A DNA stretch of 64,000 nt from assembly GCA_031002005.1 (NCBI GenBank), contig JARYHS010009186.1, positions 182,802,437-182,866,436 of the forward strand. Direction: 5' to 3'. The translations under genes were made by a program, and so were the position numbers. How positions within the stretch are numbered: the stretch's first letter is position 1; the number at the start of each line of letters is the position of its first letter. A model generated the notes under the pieces. That model ran no database searches. It saw only the letters and a list, made by a program, of their open reading frames with translations, and was not told the origin of the DNA. Below, piece after piece: positions 1 to 12,489 of this stretch. The stretch comes from Vandiemenella viatica (Eukaryota > Arthropoda > Insecta > Orthoptera > Morabidae).

Positions 1-1876
1 GTGGGATAGGACGGAGCCTTCAATGTAGTAGTAGGATTGCATTACGGAAACACTGAATCATTTTTTTCTATTTTATTAGAAAGACAATATTAATTAAGGA
101 ATTAATTATGAGAGGCATAGTAAGAGAGAGTAATGATAAAGGCAATTAAATTTATATATTCGACATAGTCAGTGTGTGCGGAAATTAATACAAGGATTAA
201 CTTTAGATTTGGATGCAGAATTTTTTTTTTTTTAAAGTAACTATAGTTTTAATGAACAAGAAAACCGTGCATTGCATGAAATATAATCATTTATGACAAT
301 ATTTCCTCACGGCATGAGCTGCGTTTTATGGTCGTTATACTATTGGAAATAAATAAACTACTGCACATGGAAAGGATATGAGCCCAAGAAAAATTAGAAC
401 TAAACAAGTGGTAATCACAATTCATTGTTTTTATTATTCTTTGTATTGTTGGCCCGTATTACTGTGTAGTAACTCCAATACCCAACAGTTATCCTAAGGA
501 CTAGAGTTTCAAAACTTTTGTTCCCATAAATGAAATCACGTTGATTACCGATTGATTTCGGTACCCTCGTGCGTCTGATAGACTTGTTTTTGTTTTTACG
601 GAGAACGTGAGATGGATCTTGGATGACATACTATCAGTGGAGCAATCTTGATCACTGTGCAACGCATTGTTACAGTATTGCCACTGAACAATGGCTTCCG
701 TTACGCCTTCCTAGCTAGCGGCAACGTGAGAGACGAATACTGTACTCTCTGTCGGTAGTACTTGCTCCTTCCTTGATAGTACTAGTTAAACTAAGATTAA
801 AAGTTCTGATGGCTGCAATACTACAAAAAACCTTACTACTGTTTGTACTTTGAAATATAATTTTTCTTACTGGTCACTGACCCACTAACATTGTATGCAA
901 AACTGTTCAGAATATTCTGACAACGGGGAATTTTTTTCAGTTCAAAACGTTCGCACATGTTCTTAAGACTTCTCTCTAAAATGTTCTCTTACACTCGGCA
1001 CTTATGAATATTCGCTTAATTAAACTATTTATTTAGACTAAACCATTACGAAAATTCCTTACTTGAAAAACGACTATCCTCCTATTGTGTTAGTCAGGCG
1101 TTTTGCTGGTAATCAACACAAACTATTCAAAACAAAAACCCACAATGAACAATAAACTATGATCAAGTCAATCCAAAGAAAAATGCCAAATGATAATGCG
1201 CAACTAACGAATCACTCAATATTTGAGGAATCATCAAAACCAAAATCCAATGGAAAACGAATGACAAATCACTTCTATCTTCTAATTCCAGATCCTTATA
1301 TACTTTAGAAACTGATTTTAAATACTGGGGCGACATTTACGTCACATATTTCAAATATAGTGCGAAAACTGCAACATCCACGTGCTGTTTCCATGTCTGG
1401 ACAACACCCTGCAGCTCCTGAATAATAATCATGTATGGATAGAGGAATCCTTTGATCATTACAATATTCAGTCCAGTTGAACAGCCAGATCCCTACACTT
1501 GAGATGTTTCCTTATTTTTTAGTCACAAAATTTCCATCAGCAAGCACAGACACATCTGTCATCGTGCAGGTTTTCTTTGAGAAGCAGTAAGTAAGGTCTG
1601 AACCGATAATTCTAGTTACCTTAATAAGTTCATACTAAAACACAGCACAGCTTCTAATTGACTTCATTGAACTAGTTAAATGTTAATAACATATTTAGCT
1701 TTACATAATTGTCGGTGTGAATGATTTCAAGTGATAATATGGTACTACGGAACACAATGGGTGAACTGTGACATTCCAGCCTGGCATCTCTTTGTATTAC
1801 AGTAATCCTCATCGTCAATGAGCGGTAGATGCCCAACTAAACAAAACAAAAAACAAGTTTTTCTACATCCTTAAAA
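1..1876. other. AT-rich stretch, no feature seen
   Basis: No open frame of coding character, no tRNA-like boxes and no transposon ends were recognised on either strand. Short A/T runs only. Confidence 0.5.
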
Positions 1877-2171
1877 AAATAAAATTGTAGTTTAAAAAAC
1901 TAAAAACACGCTTTCGTAGTAATGTGAACTAAAAGGTTAAAAATAATCTTTAAATATAAAGATTTTGTTTAACAGTGATAGGACGTCCCACAATTCAGGA
2001 TAATTTTTTTTGAATAAGCTTAAAGAATAAAGTCACTGATTACAAAATTAACTTTAATGTAAAAAAAAGCGTGGGGTTTTGACAATGACTCTACCTTTAC
2101 AAACAGCGAACGACAAAAAATATAAGACAACTTATATAGCACCCCATGCTTTTTAAACTACAATTTTATTT
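1877..2171. repeat. Nested inverted repeats, MITE-like
   Basis: A 22-bp segment at 1877-1898 (core TTGTAGTTTAAAAA) recurs exactly as its reverse complement at 2150-2171. Inside it a second pair, AAAAAGCGTGGGGT at 2064-2077 and its complement with one mismatch at 2141-2154, closes a 63-nt loop. The two right-hand arms overlap, so this may be two overlapping hairpins rather than one element. No transposase fragment or clear target duplication was found. Confidence 0.45.
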
Positions 2172-2489
2172 TTAACTTTTTAGTTCAGAGAGTTTCAAAA
2201 GTATGTTTCCTACTGTTGGCTTTTCTTCGCCAATCTCTCTTTATCTTTGTGTTGTAGTTTCATTTTTAATTATTACTTCCACGAGTTAAATACAATTAAA
2301 TGGCAGCTCAGCCAGAGGTCCAATAGCAGGGTAAATGTGGAAGACTACTCTTCTATAATAGTACGAAGTAATATTTTGAATACTTACTATTCAATATCAC
2401 GTTAAGTGACTGCAGACAGAGAAACCTTTCTGGATAGGAGACAGTGGAAGACGATCGTCGTCAGCAACCAAGGCTCGTAAATGACACCC

Positions 2490-2904
2490 GGGAACTGGAG
2501 ATGGTCAAAGTAACGAGAATAGCAGGACGTTGCTGCTGCTGTATTGTCAATGGTTCTTAAAACGTGTGCAAAATTTTTTCTGTTTTTACTGTCCAAGTAA
2601 TGATAATATCAAGATATAGCTATGAAATTATTGTATTGTAATCAGTTATCAATACATCAGCAAAATTTCAAACAATTCGGACATCTGGAATTGGGTTAAA
2701 ATTAAATTGCAAAATTTCACGACATTCAACCATTTTTCTTTTGTTACTGTCAAAGTAATGAGAATAGCAGGATATAGCTATGAAATTCTTGTATTGTCAC
2801 CGGTTCTAAGTATGTGTGCCAAATTTCAACCAGCTCGGACATCTGGAAGTGGGTCAAAATGGAGTTGTAAAATTCCATTACATTCATACATACATACATA
2901 CAAG
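2490..2904 (+). repeat. Stacked RTE-like non-LTR 3' ends
   Basis: Three diverged copies of one segment lie head to tail (about 2490-2590, 2591-2720 and 2745-2880). Shared landmarks are GTCAAAGTAATGAGAATAGCAGG, shortened here by decay, and ACATCTGGAAGTGGGTCAAAA. The last copy ends in a CATA simple repeat at about 2881-2903. The phrase 'aaatttcaacc..tcggacatctggaagtgggtcaaa' followed by a short tandem tail is typical of RTE-type LINE 3' ends. No reverse-transcriptase coding sequence is present. Confidence 0.5.
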
Positions 2905-3084
2905 TCAAGCTAATATAAAGCGTGTAAAAAAGAATGTATTTCAAATACAGGCTTTTCACTATGCAGTGTTCTCAGAACTTGTTATGTAAGTATCTGGGTT
3001 CAGTTTCCCTCTTCTGATACAATGTATCTTTGGTTCATTTTAACTCCTTATGCTGTGACACTCTTGAAGAACTTTCTGCGGATG

Positions 3085-3300
3085 CTGTTTCCATCCCAGA
3101 TTTCCTCCCGGATTTCGGGAACAAGGAGCGTGAAGTAACTTAGACGCGGCTTTTTATTCGAACTATTCCGGCATTTGCCTATAGTGATTTCGAGAAATCA
3201 TGGAATACTGAAATTTGAATGGCCGGACGGGGATTTGATCCCGTGTCCTTCCAAATGCTAGGTCCGAGCGTTATCACTCACTCACCTGCCTCCGTTTGAG
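3085..3300 (-). repeat. tRNA-derived SINE, diverged copy (A/B type)
   Basis: Read on the minus strand, a tRNA-like head has a degenerate B box (GGATCAAATCCCCGTCCGGCC) and is followed by the body landmarks 'ccatgatttctcgaaatcact' and 'ggcaaatgccgga' shared with copies at 18003, 46589 and 50051. It is clearly decayed and no target duplication was resolved. Confidence 0.65.
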
Positions 3301-3352
3301 ATACTTAAATCCACACTGCTCCAGATTGTATGTGTTGATTTTTTTTGTGTTT

Positions 3353-3505
3353 TCATGGTTACACGAAATCACTTCAGGAGAAAGCCGCGATGGTTCCTTC
3401 AAAAATCCATTGCCGTGCCGAATTCCTGCCCGTTCGTTGGTCACAATTCTTTCACGTCTCTAATGACCACGACTTTGACGCGGTGCAAAGCCATAAAAAA
3501 ATATT
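3353..3505 (+). repeat. SINE body and 3' end, head missing (B type)
   Basis: The segment begins at the 'catggttacacgaaatcacttcagg' body landmark and runs through 'gccgaattcctgcccgttc' to a 3' part with 'tctaatgaccacgactttgacgcgg' and an A-rich tail near 3496. The tRNA-like head is absent, as in 5'-truncated retroposed copies. Confidence 0.65.
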
Positions 3506-6500
3506 TCTTTTACTGTGGTAGCTCTCTATCCAACGTTTTTATGTATTCAAGATTTTCTGATGGAATTTTCTATTCTGAATTTCTCAATCAAAAATGTTCT
3601 TTTCTTTTGTTAGTAAAGTTAATGATTTTTATTGTACCTTGCAAGACCAACAACGTAAGGAAGAAGTCCTGATGTGCGAATGGATTTATAAGGAAAAGTT
3701 ATTTAGTGAATGCACTAGTTTGATTTGTTAACCGACTTTGTATAGGTCTCAAAACTTCTATTAAGGCAGAAATAAATGTTAATGGAATCGACTTAAAATA
3801 CCGATTAAACTGTTCCTGGTTTAACAAATAGCCATAATTTCGCATACTCTGCACAACCTTTATTTCTGATCCCACATTACATGCCGGAAATTTTTTAAAC
3901 ATTTTACAGGCAAATCATTCCGTTTTCTGTTACTGATATTCCTTGAATCAGAATTTAAAAAATTTCAGTTCCCTTTACTTGGCAAGTCTTCTTAATATGC
4001 CAGATTTATTTGCTACAGTTCCTGATTTCACCTCTTGGTGAAGTGAATGTCGAATTATGTTGACATTGTCTTCTATTGAGATAATGTATCGACATGACAC
4101 TAAATATATCGTGAAAAGAGTACAATAGTTAAGAACAATTTCCATCACTACAATTTCAACTGTAAATTCGAAGTATGGAATATACCTGAATCAAAATTTT
4201 ACTTTTTTTAAAAAAAAATGTTTTTCTACTTTATATATAAATTTACAATTTTTAACGCTAATGTCTATCTGAAATTCTTATTATTATTTACCATAGATAT
4301 TAAATATTTTCTGTTAATAGTATAACAAATTCATAGTTTAGAAATTGTATAAAATGTGTACGTTGGCTGGTAATATGACTAAGGTAAATGTGTATGGTTG
4401 ATTATTTTGCACGAAAGTTAAAAGTATTATCTTGAAATACAACTAAAGAGAGAATTGAATACTGTTAATGATGATAATTGATTGGATTTTATTAAAATAT
4501 TGCAACGAAATTTATCAGCCATTTTAATATCGACACATAGCGTTACTTCAATTGTTTCATGAGCATCATTGGGTACATAACAATGAGGTAGTCATTATTC
4601 AGCCCGAGAAGCCTCAGATTACAGCTTCAAAGACCTGATTATAGTTGTTATTGGCAGTATATTCCGGTGAATTGATATTAATATGAAACGAATACTTTCT
4701 TTTCTAATTAGACGCTTGTTTGTTTATTATGAGTATAGAATTTGATACAATGAGAGTGTTTAGTTTTTATATTTCTGAAGTTCTATCATGGCATGCATGT
4801 TGTTTTGAAACTGAGAGCTTTTAATTATTGGACTTCAATATGGAAGGAGTTTATGCAGAACAAGTTGTACCTCAAACATCTTTTGTGCTGCTAACGAAGT
4901 AGCTGCTTGTCAATGTGAAGCGGCAAGCGAATAGCTGCCGATATCGATTCCAGGATCCAGAATGCTTGTGCAGCCTACGTAAACACAGCAGAACACACAC
5001 TCAGTTCTCCGGACAGGTGCCCCAGATGTTGACAAACAGGTTCACTGCAATCTCAGCAAACACAAACCCAACGCGTCATCAGTTTGAAAGTGATGACTCA
5101 CGCTAAAACAGACAAAGCGCAGACTTCTCAAGCAACATGGCAGGTTGTGTAGATCTGTGAGTGATAGTAACCCCCTCACGCCTCTAATAATTGAAATCTA
5201 GCGTTTGTAGTGTGAGGTACATAGTCCTTGCCGGAAAGTATGGTTTGTGTTGTAAATATATTTGAAATGTAGTGATGTCATGGAGTATATATTTTAACTT
5301 TAATAGTTTAGTTTAAATGTTAAAGACGCCATTAAAGGCAGTGCGGAATATCTTGAAAAACAGATGAAGAGATGAGACGAAAATGAAATGGTTTGTTGAT
5401 GAAAGCATGAACGGACAATGAATTAAATCAAAGTTTCGTAGAAGAAACTTTTAATGAAGTTGTATTTAACAAGTAGTGTGTAAATGTAATATATACAGCC
5501 CGCGGGAGCAATCAATAAAAATTAATGTCTGGTTTGTAAAATGTTGTGTGATAAAAGGACAGAATGTATTACGAAAAGAACTGAAGATAAGTATAAATTG
5601 TGTATCATCTTGTTATTGTGAATTCCAGTAATAAACTGCATGTTTAATGATACAAGGAAACCGAGTGAATTATTCTAAAAAGTAAATTTCAATGACATCA
5701 GATGTTAAGGTGTCGGATTAAACCAGATATTTAAAGCCAGCAAGACGAAATTCGAATAACGGTAAATATCTGATAAGTATATAGAAAGAAGAAAGTGAAG
5801 TAAAAAAATACATGTCACTGTGTGCGGACACTACTTCAAATGGAAGGAAGGAAAGAAAACAGTGCGACGCACAAGGAAAAGCGCCTCACATTAGCTTACG
5901 AGATTTTTACGAAAACTATTATTTTTACTATTCGTAACATTATACCATATTCGAATGATAAATAGATTTGCAGGATGTCGGAAAAATGTTTGTAAAGAGT
6001 TAGAAATTTCTAGTTTACTAATTTTGATTTTATTGTAAAGAACATTCGTAACCATATACGCATCAAATGTTGATATAAATATGAAATTTTTAGAGTAAAT
6101 ATAGAATTTACTATCGTTTGGTGGCAGTTTCGTCCACACGGAACTAAATGTACGCCTACAGCACTGTAGATACTTGACTTTTCAAGCAGTGATTTTAGCG
6201 GAGCTGTAGATATGTTTAAATACAGAGTGGATTTGTTAAATATCCATCCAAGCCTAAAATTTCGTAGATGTAAAAGGAAAAAAAAACAGTTTGGTAAAGG
6301 GATGCCCACCATTTGTCCGTAAACCAAGTAAATTTTCCGAGTAGAAAAAAAATTTTAAAACACACAATTGTAATTTAACAAGTTCATATAGTCCTAGATA
6401 GTTTCATAAGTGACGGGTTGCTCCAACTCTCAGCTATCTGAAAGATTTGAATTGCGTTTTCCGTATATTTTAAAGTACTATACTTCAAGAAACTTAAAAG

Positions 6501-7159
6501 AAAAGTCTCCTAACTTGCGTAGAATTCATCGACAATATTAAAAGAATCCAAGGATTGGCTATCGTGTATTGTGATCTTTTGTCGGTATCTGTACATAATT
6601 AGAAGGAAGTATTTATCTTTGGCGTACCGTGATCTCTAGCGCCTTTATGTGCCAACAGATTATCATCCACCCTTTATATAGAGTCATAAGACGCACCGCA
6701 CTTTTAAAGTTAGATTCTAACCATCCAAACTCTGAAAACTCCATCGAAATCGGTGCGGTAAATTCTTAGGGCACAGTTACAGATTTATATATGTAATTAT
6801 TGTGTTATTTAGCGAATAACGTAGTTTTACTACATTAATTGATTGAGTCACAAAGGCCCTTTACATCATATACCCAACGACCTGTTGAACGTATTTCCAT
6901 TGTCATTTTCTCTAATTACCAGGAATAAAGTAATCACTAAAGAAAATAAAAATTCTTTATGACTTCATCGAGCACCAACTTACCAGTTTTGGTTTATGCA
7001 GTGGGGCCTTACTTATTTTTTCGCAAGATAAGCAAAGGAATTCAAGAAGTAGTAAATTTCGAAATTCGATACGCGCCTCACATTAAGGCGAAAGTTTTAA
7101 TCTTTCTGGTCAGTGCGAAAGAGATTGGTACACTGTTCGCGCCACAGTGAATCAAATAA
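3506..7159. other. AT-rich stretch, nothing firm
   Basis: No coding gene or RNA gene was recognised. A less AT-rich patch at 4910-5110 contains a 63-codon open frame with no recognisable motif. Around 6731-6800 the phrase 'ctccatcgaaatcggtgcggtaaa' resembles the 3' region of RTE-like LINEs, but it is too short to assign firmly. Confidence 0.45.
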
Positions 7160-8078
7160 TCTATCTATATCTATAAAACGAAAACCGGATATATTGGTTT
7201 TATAAAAACTCGGAAACTACGGAGTAGATTTCGATGGGATTTTCGCCGTTTTAAAGCTTAGAATCTCCATTCAGTTGTTTGGCATGTCGTATGGTACAAC
7301 GTTAAATAACGCAGAAGCATTAAATGAAATTCTGAACGTATGATGACAAATTCCAAAGATGGAAGGGTTAGATGTTGCATACTTCGCACTAAACACACAA
7401 CTACAATGTCTCTTACCATAGCCTTTAATGAAAGCAACAAAATAACTTTACAATAATAACTATGTTGCACACTAAACAAAGCTTTAAGTATTCTTTCATT
7501 TAATTCGAGATATTCAAATTTAAACGCCATGGATAGCCGTAACTTGAAGTATTTTTTTCTTTAATTCGGGATATTCAATTTTTAAACGGTATAGATAGCC
7601 GTAAAAACAACAGAGATTTTCTTTAAACATGATCTCTGTACAATGTCTCTATCCTTCAGTATTAGTCTTCTTTTTACGATAATATCATTACGGATTCACT
7701 TTTGATATTTGTATAAAAGGCTGAATCTGCGGAATTAAAGTATCTGGCGTTTCGAGCAAACTGTATATCCATTCACTTCACAACTGAATCAAATGTGAGT
7801 TTCTAACTTAATCTAGCGTTGTTCAGTAATGGAGTAATGTAGTTTCTTAACCAAATGCATGAATCTTTTCGGACGAATGAAAATAGTGTACGTGCAAATA
7901 AACTTCAACCCACCCTTTTCTTGGTAGGGGGCGGGTGAATCGAGGTTTTCTTTAATTCCGAAAAAAGTTGTGGCGAATTTTATGAAACTTTGTACAAATG
8001 TTTCTAATTGCGGCAATAAAAATATGGTACGGGTAAATCTACGCCAACTACACCTGGCAACGCTGGGAGCTCCACTAG
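7160..8078 (+). mobile_element. Non-autonomous Helitron-like element, 919 bp
   Basis: The 5' end starts TCTATCTATATCTATAAAAC directly after an A. The 3' end reads CTAG followed by T, preceded by a GC-rich hairpin (CCTGGC-aac-GCTGGG, 8053-8067, with two G-T pairs) a few bases upstream. TC at the 5' end, CTRR at the 3' end, a subterminal hairpin and insertion between A and T are the hallmarks of Helitrons. There is no Rep/helicase coding sequence, so it would have been mobilised in trans. It carries a two-copy ~61-bp tandem repeat at 7488-7608. Confidence 0.6.
7488..7608 (+). repeat. Two-copy ~61-bp tandem repeat
   Basis: Units 7488-7548 and 7549-7608 share TTTAATTCGRGATATTCAA and GATAGCCGTAA with about 80% identity by eye. 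They lie inside the Helitron-like element. Confidence 0.6.
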
Positions 8079-8084
8079 TATTAA

Positions 8085-8311
8085 TAATACAAAAGTGACA
8101 TTTGGCTACGAGGCAACACAGCCAATACTATGTAATTCGAAACTATTTATGGGTGCGCTGAATGTATAATATACTCAGGTACTCATGGTATACACAAGAC
8201 AATCACAACACTTCATTAAAACCAGCCGTGCCCGACGCCGGAACCGAACTGGTGATCCCTGCAACGAGAAGTTAGCACGCTGTCCCCTACGCTACCGGGT
8301 TCGGCATCGTG
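8085..8311 (-). repeat. tRNA-derived SINE, E type
   Basis: On the minus strand the head reads CCCGGTAGCGTAGGGGACAG (A-box region), then a B-box relic (AGTTCGGTTCC). The body ends 'ggctgtgttgcctcgtagccaaatgtcac', which matches the 3' end of the intact copy at 47480-47700 (ggctgtatggcccagtagccgaatggcat). It lies right beside the 3' end of the Helitron at 8078. Confidence 0.65.
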
Positions 8312-8668
8312 GATGAATGTTGAAAGGAAAATTTAGGCCACCATGACGTTCGCGTTAAAGTTTGAAATAATAAATAACGAGGACTGCTGTTGCAACATTT
8401 TCTCAAAGGAACCATAATGCAGGAGGTGTCACTACTTAACTATTGTATTGCCTGTGATTAATATTGCAATTTCATTTTCACTCGTAACCGAATTAAATCA
8501 TTCATTAAATGCAGGGCCTACTATACATTGACTGGTCTTTGGAAATTCAAACTGTAGTTTTCTATCTTCGTGTAATACCCAATTTCTTAATCGGTGGGTT
8601 GCCGTACTCCACACAAACGTTCCGTTCTTGTAAGGAAATACTCAAAACAAAGTCATCATTATTACTAA
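8312..8668. other. AT-rich spacer, no feature seen
   Basis: Spacer between a SINE and a Helitron 3' end. No coding or repeat signal was recognised. Confidence 0.4.
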
Positions 8669-8915
8669 CTAGCCACAAAGCCCGTCAAAAATGACGGGTT
8701 TGGAGTATTCTGGCAATTAATTTCTGTTTACTTGCATACCTAATCAGAATTGTTTTGAAATAAAGCTCAATGTGCTGTAATTTCTTGTCCATTGTGATGT
8801 AGTGAAACGTTTCAGTTGTCTACTTGATGCAGGTCGCATTTCAGTCTAACCACAATCTTCGCTAATAATGCGATGAAGATCGATGTGTTAACGGATGATA
8901 TAGGTTACATACAGT

Positions 8916-9309
8916 CAGTGGCGTAGCAAGGTCAATAAGTGCCCCGGTGCAAAAAGTTTATTTTGGGCCCTCAGGCCAGACGGGCGACGTTATTTTTGCT
9001 TTTTGTGCTGGTAGGCGCCCCCTGAACTGAGGATGGGGGCCCGAGAATTGTTCTTTAGGGGCCCCTGAGCTGTGGCTGGGCCCACCCTCAGCACAGCGAG
9101 GGCCCTTAGTGAGGGGTTCCTGTGATCTCAGGGGCCCCTAAGACGACGGTAGAGCTAAAAAAAAAGGTCGCCAGTTTGCTGTGAAGGCTCGTGGGCCCTC
9201 TAAACTGCGCTTAGGGGCCCCTTGAGGTATGCTCGGGGGCCACCTGAGCGTGAGGGCCCCGGTGCACTGCACCGCCTAACCGCCTAGCCCCATAGTAGCT
9301 ACGCCCCTG
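8916..9309. mobile_element. GC-rich hAT-type MITE, 394 bp
   Basis: The element starts CAGTGGCGTAGC and ends GCTACGCCCCTG, a near-perfect terminal inverted repeat of hAT type. It is flanked by a perfect 8-bp duplication, CATACAGT (8908-8915 and 9310-9317), the length hAT transposases make. It sits within the Helitron-like sequence, and the related repeat unit near 11100 shows the uninterrupted site. The interior is far more GC-rich than its surroundings, with many GGGCCC/GGGGCCCC blocks and no coding capacity. Confidence 0.85.
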
Positions 9310-11255
9310 CATACAGTTGAAATAATGACCTCAGTGAAAACGAAGGATGCTAAATTAAATCATAACAAATTCAGTGTTCTGGCAAATCATTTCTTAGCAA
9401 CCGCTTAAATAAACACAAAAATAAAACATAATATAATTCCTATTGCCTTGCGCAATAACAAAATGTTTCTGTTGCTATCCTAATCCATGTTGCATTTCAA
9501 TCTAACAAAAGGCAGGTCTATCATTACCGTGGCGCCACAATCTGATGATGAATTCTTGTAGAACTCGACGAAACAAATCGAAAATAAAGTTAAATTTTTT
9601 GATATCTTTCTTGGTTTTCGAGATATAGCATGTTGAAAATCAATTATAACTGTGATTTTGGTGAAGTTTCCTCTGGTCCAGGACGTATTTCAACCTAACA
9701 ACAACCACCAGGAAGAAAATAAACCACATATAGTGTTTTTCCACCGTGTACATATAGCGGTTTTGGTAATTTGTTTTTTCTGGTCCAGGCCAGATTTCAC
9801 CCAAACCACCTAAATTTTGAGATACAATATCTCGAGAACTAAGCGAGATATGGAAAGAAAATATATTCTTTGTTTTCGATTTGTCTCTTAGAGTTACATA
9901 CGACATCATCATCAAATTTGGTAATGTAGAAATTTTTCTTCTGTTCCAGGCCGCATTTCAACTTAACCACGTCAATTTTGAGATACAATATCTCGAGAAT
10001 TAAGTGAGATATCAAAACATTTTATTCTCTACTTTCAGTTTTTTTCGTCGAGTTACAAATTGCGTCTTCACGGTTATCATAGAATCCCCTAACGACATAC
10101 AGTACTACGCTAAACCATGCAGGTAATATTTCCTTCCTCCATGCGCTAAACATGCCGCCAGAGAAACAATACTTCCATTACACGCATATTAATACATATA
10201 CTTATCACATTTTAATGGTCACATTGCATGGCGAAATAAACCAAATAAAAAATCTATAAGGGTTCTTCAATCTTAATTTTTTATATTCGTTATTCAGAAT
10301 TATACTAACACATTTGAATAGCTGACACAGTTACATGCGGCTGAAATAAGGCATCAGTAAAACCAAAGAAAATTAAAAATAACGTAATATTAGTTTTAAT
10401 GGGTGGAAGGTGATATTTTCCACCGGCCGGAAACTGGTATCTACTACCCTGTTGAAATTTGTATCAATTGCTTCGTTATAATGGCATCTTCTTCACATTT
10501 GCACCCTCCTTTTTCCGGAAAAAGTCGCCATGAATTAAATTAAAAAATCGGAAATGTAAAACGCTCCGCAACCGAAAAATGTTAGCAACACTTTCGTTAG
10601 AACGAAGTAATGATTTAAGTAACAGAAAAAAAAACTAATAACAATCTATCAAAACTGCCGCTAACATTGCGAAAATTAACTTACATATATGTGATTTCAA
10701 CGAATACTTCTACATAAACTAATATTAAATAAATCAAGCAACTAATAAGTATGTACTGTCAGTTAATTTATTCGTGGATGCCTAGAAATGTTATTAAATA
10801 ACGTGGGTATTTCTCTGCAGTTGCTTAACTAATCAGAATTGTTACAAAATAAAGCTCATTGTAATTTATCGTTCATTGTGCTGTAGCAAAAAGCTTCAGT
10901 TGTCAACTTGGTCCAGGTTGCATTTCAACTTAACCATAATATCCACTAAAATTTCTGATAGAAAAGCAAAGCTTCAATCACGCGCAAATTAATACATTCC
11001 TTGCATCGCGATATAAACTTGATCCCAAATCGTCACAGGTTCTGACACATTTCTTTCTTAATACCTATGATGAAGATCGATATTTTAACGGCTAAGAAAG
11101 CTTACAGCGGCTGAAATAATGACTCCAGCAAGAACGAAGGATGCTATAAATAAACCTTAACAACTTAAGGTATGCCATGTAATATTTCATTGTGGTTTAG
11201 GCCGTATATATCACGAACATTTGCAACTTCTTTCATTTGAACCATGTAATGTTTC

Positions 11256-11258
<3 letters not shown>

Positions 11259-11306
<48 letters not shown>
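11259..11306 (+). repeat. 48-nt poly(A) tract
   Basis: Uninterrupted run of 48 A. It is not preceded by a recognisable retroposon body, so it may be an expanded microsatellite inside the Helitron-like DNA. Confidence 0.8.
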
Positions 11307-11307
<1 letters not shown>

Positions 11308-11841
11308 GGATAATTAATATGCCAATTTAAACGCACACAGTTTAAATTAAAAAAAAAAACTAAATTATTCATGCCTTCTGCGTTAACGTCAAATGCCACT
11401 TGTAATTCTGATCCATGCTAGTTATACTCTAACCAAACTTTTCGCAGCACTGATGCTCGAAATACAAAGCTTTTATCTTACAATATCTATGGACAAAGAA
11501 TTTAAGGAATACTTCAATATATCAAGAGAATATTACGTAAATATAAGCATCTAATGATTGATATATCGATTTTAACGCAATACATAATTTTATTTCAGTG
11601 TTATGTGAGTTAATTTATTCACTGTTTCTTGGAAATGATATTAAATAACGCGCACTCCCACAAATAATATCGTAAAGCGTGACGTCATTGCGCAACGTCA
11701 TAGGTTGACGTCAACGCGTGACATGACGTAGGTGCGACAACGCTACATCTTGTGTATTATACTAATAGATAACATAGTTGTTTACGGACCCTCATGCTCC
11801 AATCAAAAATGCATAACTTAGAAACCAGACATGCACAAGCG

Positions 11842-12489
11842 TGTAGCAGAATGACCAAATATGGGTCATTCCGTACATTTTTATATATATTATTTTGCAT
11901 ATTTTTATATATAAAAAGAATAAGAAAGGAATTATCGGATAGGATTGTCAGTGTGTTTGTGGCACCTGAGCTAGACGCGCCAGAGGGACGTGACAGCCTG
12001 GCGGCGGCCAGGGACAATGGACACCAGCTACCCTTCTCACGCAGTTGGTCAAGCGTATAATCCCTTGGCTCCGGGGAAACGGTAAACTGAGGTGAACAAA
12101 CTACCCAAGGTTTACGAACGGGGAGTTTTGGAGGTCACAGGTAACGATAATGTCCGAGGCTATCCCGAATTCACCCGAAAGGCTATCCCGAATTCACCCG
12201 AACCGAGAAAGACAAGGTTCGCCTATCGTGACAGCCGAAGGGAGGAGCTTAAAAATGGCAGAACCAATCGTGAGAGACTTTCCTTTGCATTTTGTAATGA
12301 TGGTGTATTTTTTTTCTATGTACACCACGAGAGACGAGAGGAGGCTTTTTTCCGGCGGACGCTGGAGAGAGGACTTGGTTCCGAGCCTTCAGAGGAGAAG
12401 GAGCGGATCTGCCGAAGCTGGAGATCGCTTCTTGGCTTCGAACCTGAGGGTTAATAAGCGTGTTTGTACAGTGAGGTCACTGTGCACGC
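11842..12489 (+). repeat. Left inverted arm of the palindromic element
   Basis: 648 bp. The first 30 bases fold on themselves (AATGACC-aaatatg-GGTCATT). A 21-bp segment beginning GGCTATCCCGAATTCACCCG is repeated in tandem at about 12158-12200, also in the right arm, so the duplication predates the palindrome. Open frames of about 120 and 168 codons run through the arm in two frames. Because they are mirrored in the right arm and match no family I know, I do not call them genes. Confidence 0.8.

Larger units (their letters stand above)
8669..11769 (-). mobile_element. Helitron-like element with internal tandem repeats, ~3.1 kb
   Basis: Read on the minus strand, the 3' end is CTAG (8669-8672) followed by T and preceded by a six-pair hairpin, CCCGTC-aaaaat-GACGGG (8681-8698). 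A candidate 5' end is TCTATTAGTATAATAC ending at 11769, directly after an A. The interior is built from diverged repeats: 'gatgaagatcgat..ttaacgg' followed by 'ctgaaataatgac' and 'aacgaaggatgct' occurs near 8870-9350 and 11065-11145, and 'ggtccaggttgcatttcaacttaacca' variants recur at least six times (for example 8830, 9675, 9945 and 10907). No Rep/helicase frame was seen. The 3' end is firm; the 5' boundary is inferred. Confidence 0.5.

Noticed and set aside
3355..3672. 105-codon plus frame
   Set aside because: Its first half is SINE body; the rest is A/T-rich without motifs.
11211..11399. 62-codon minus frame with poly-Phe
   Set aside because: Created by translating the 48-nt A tract.
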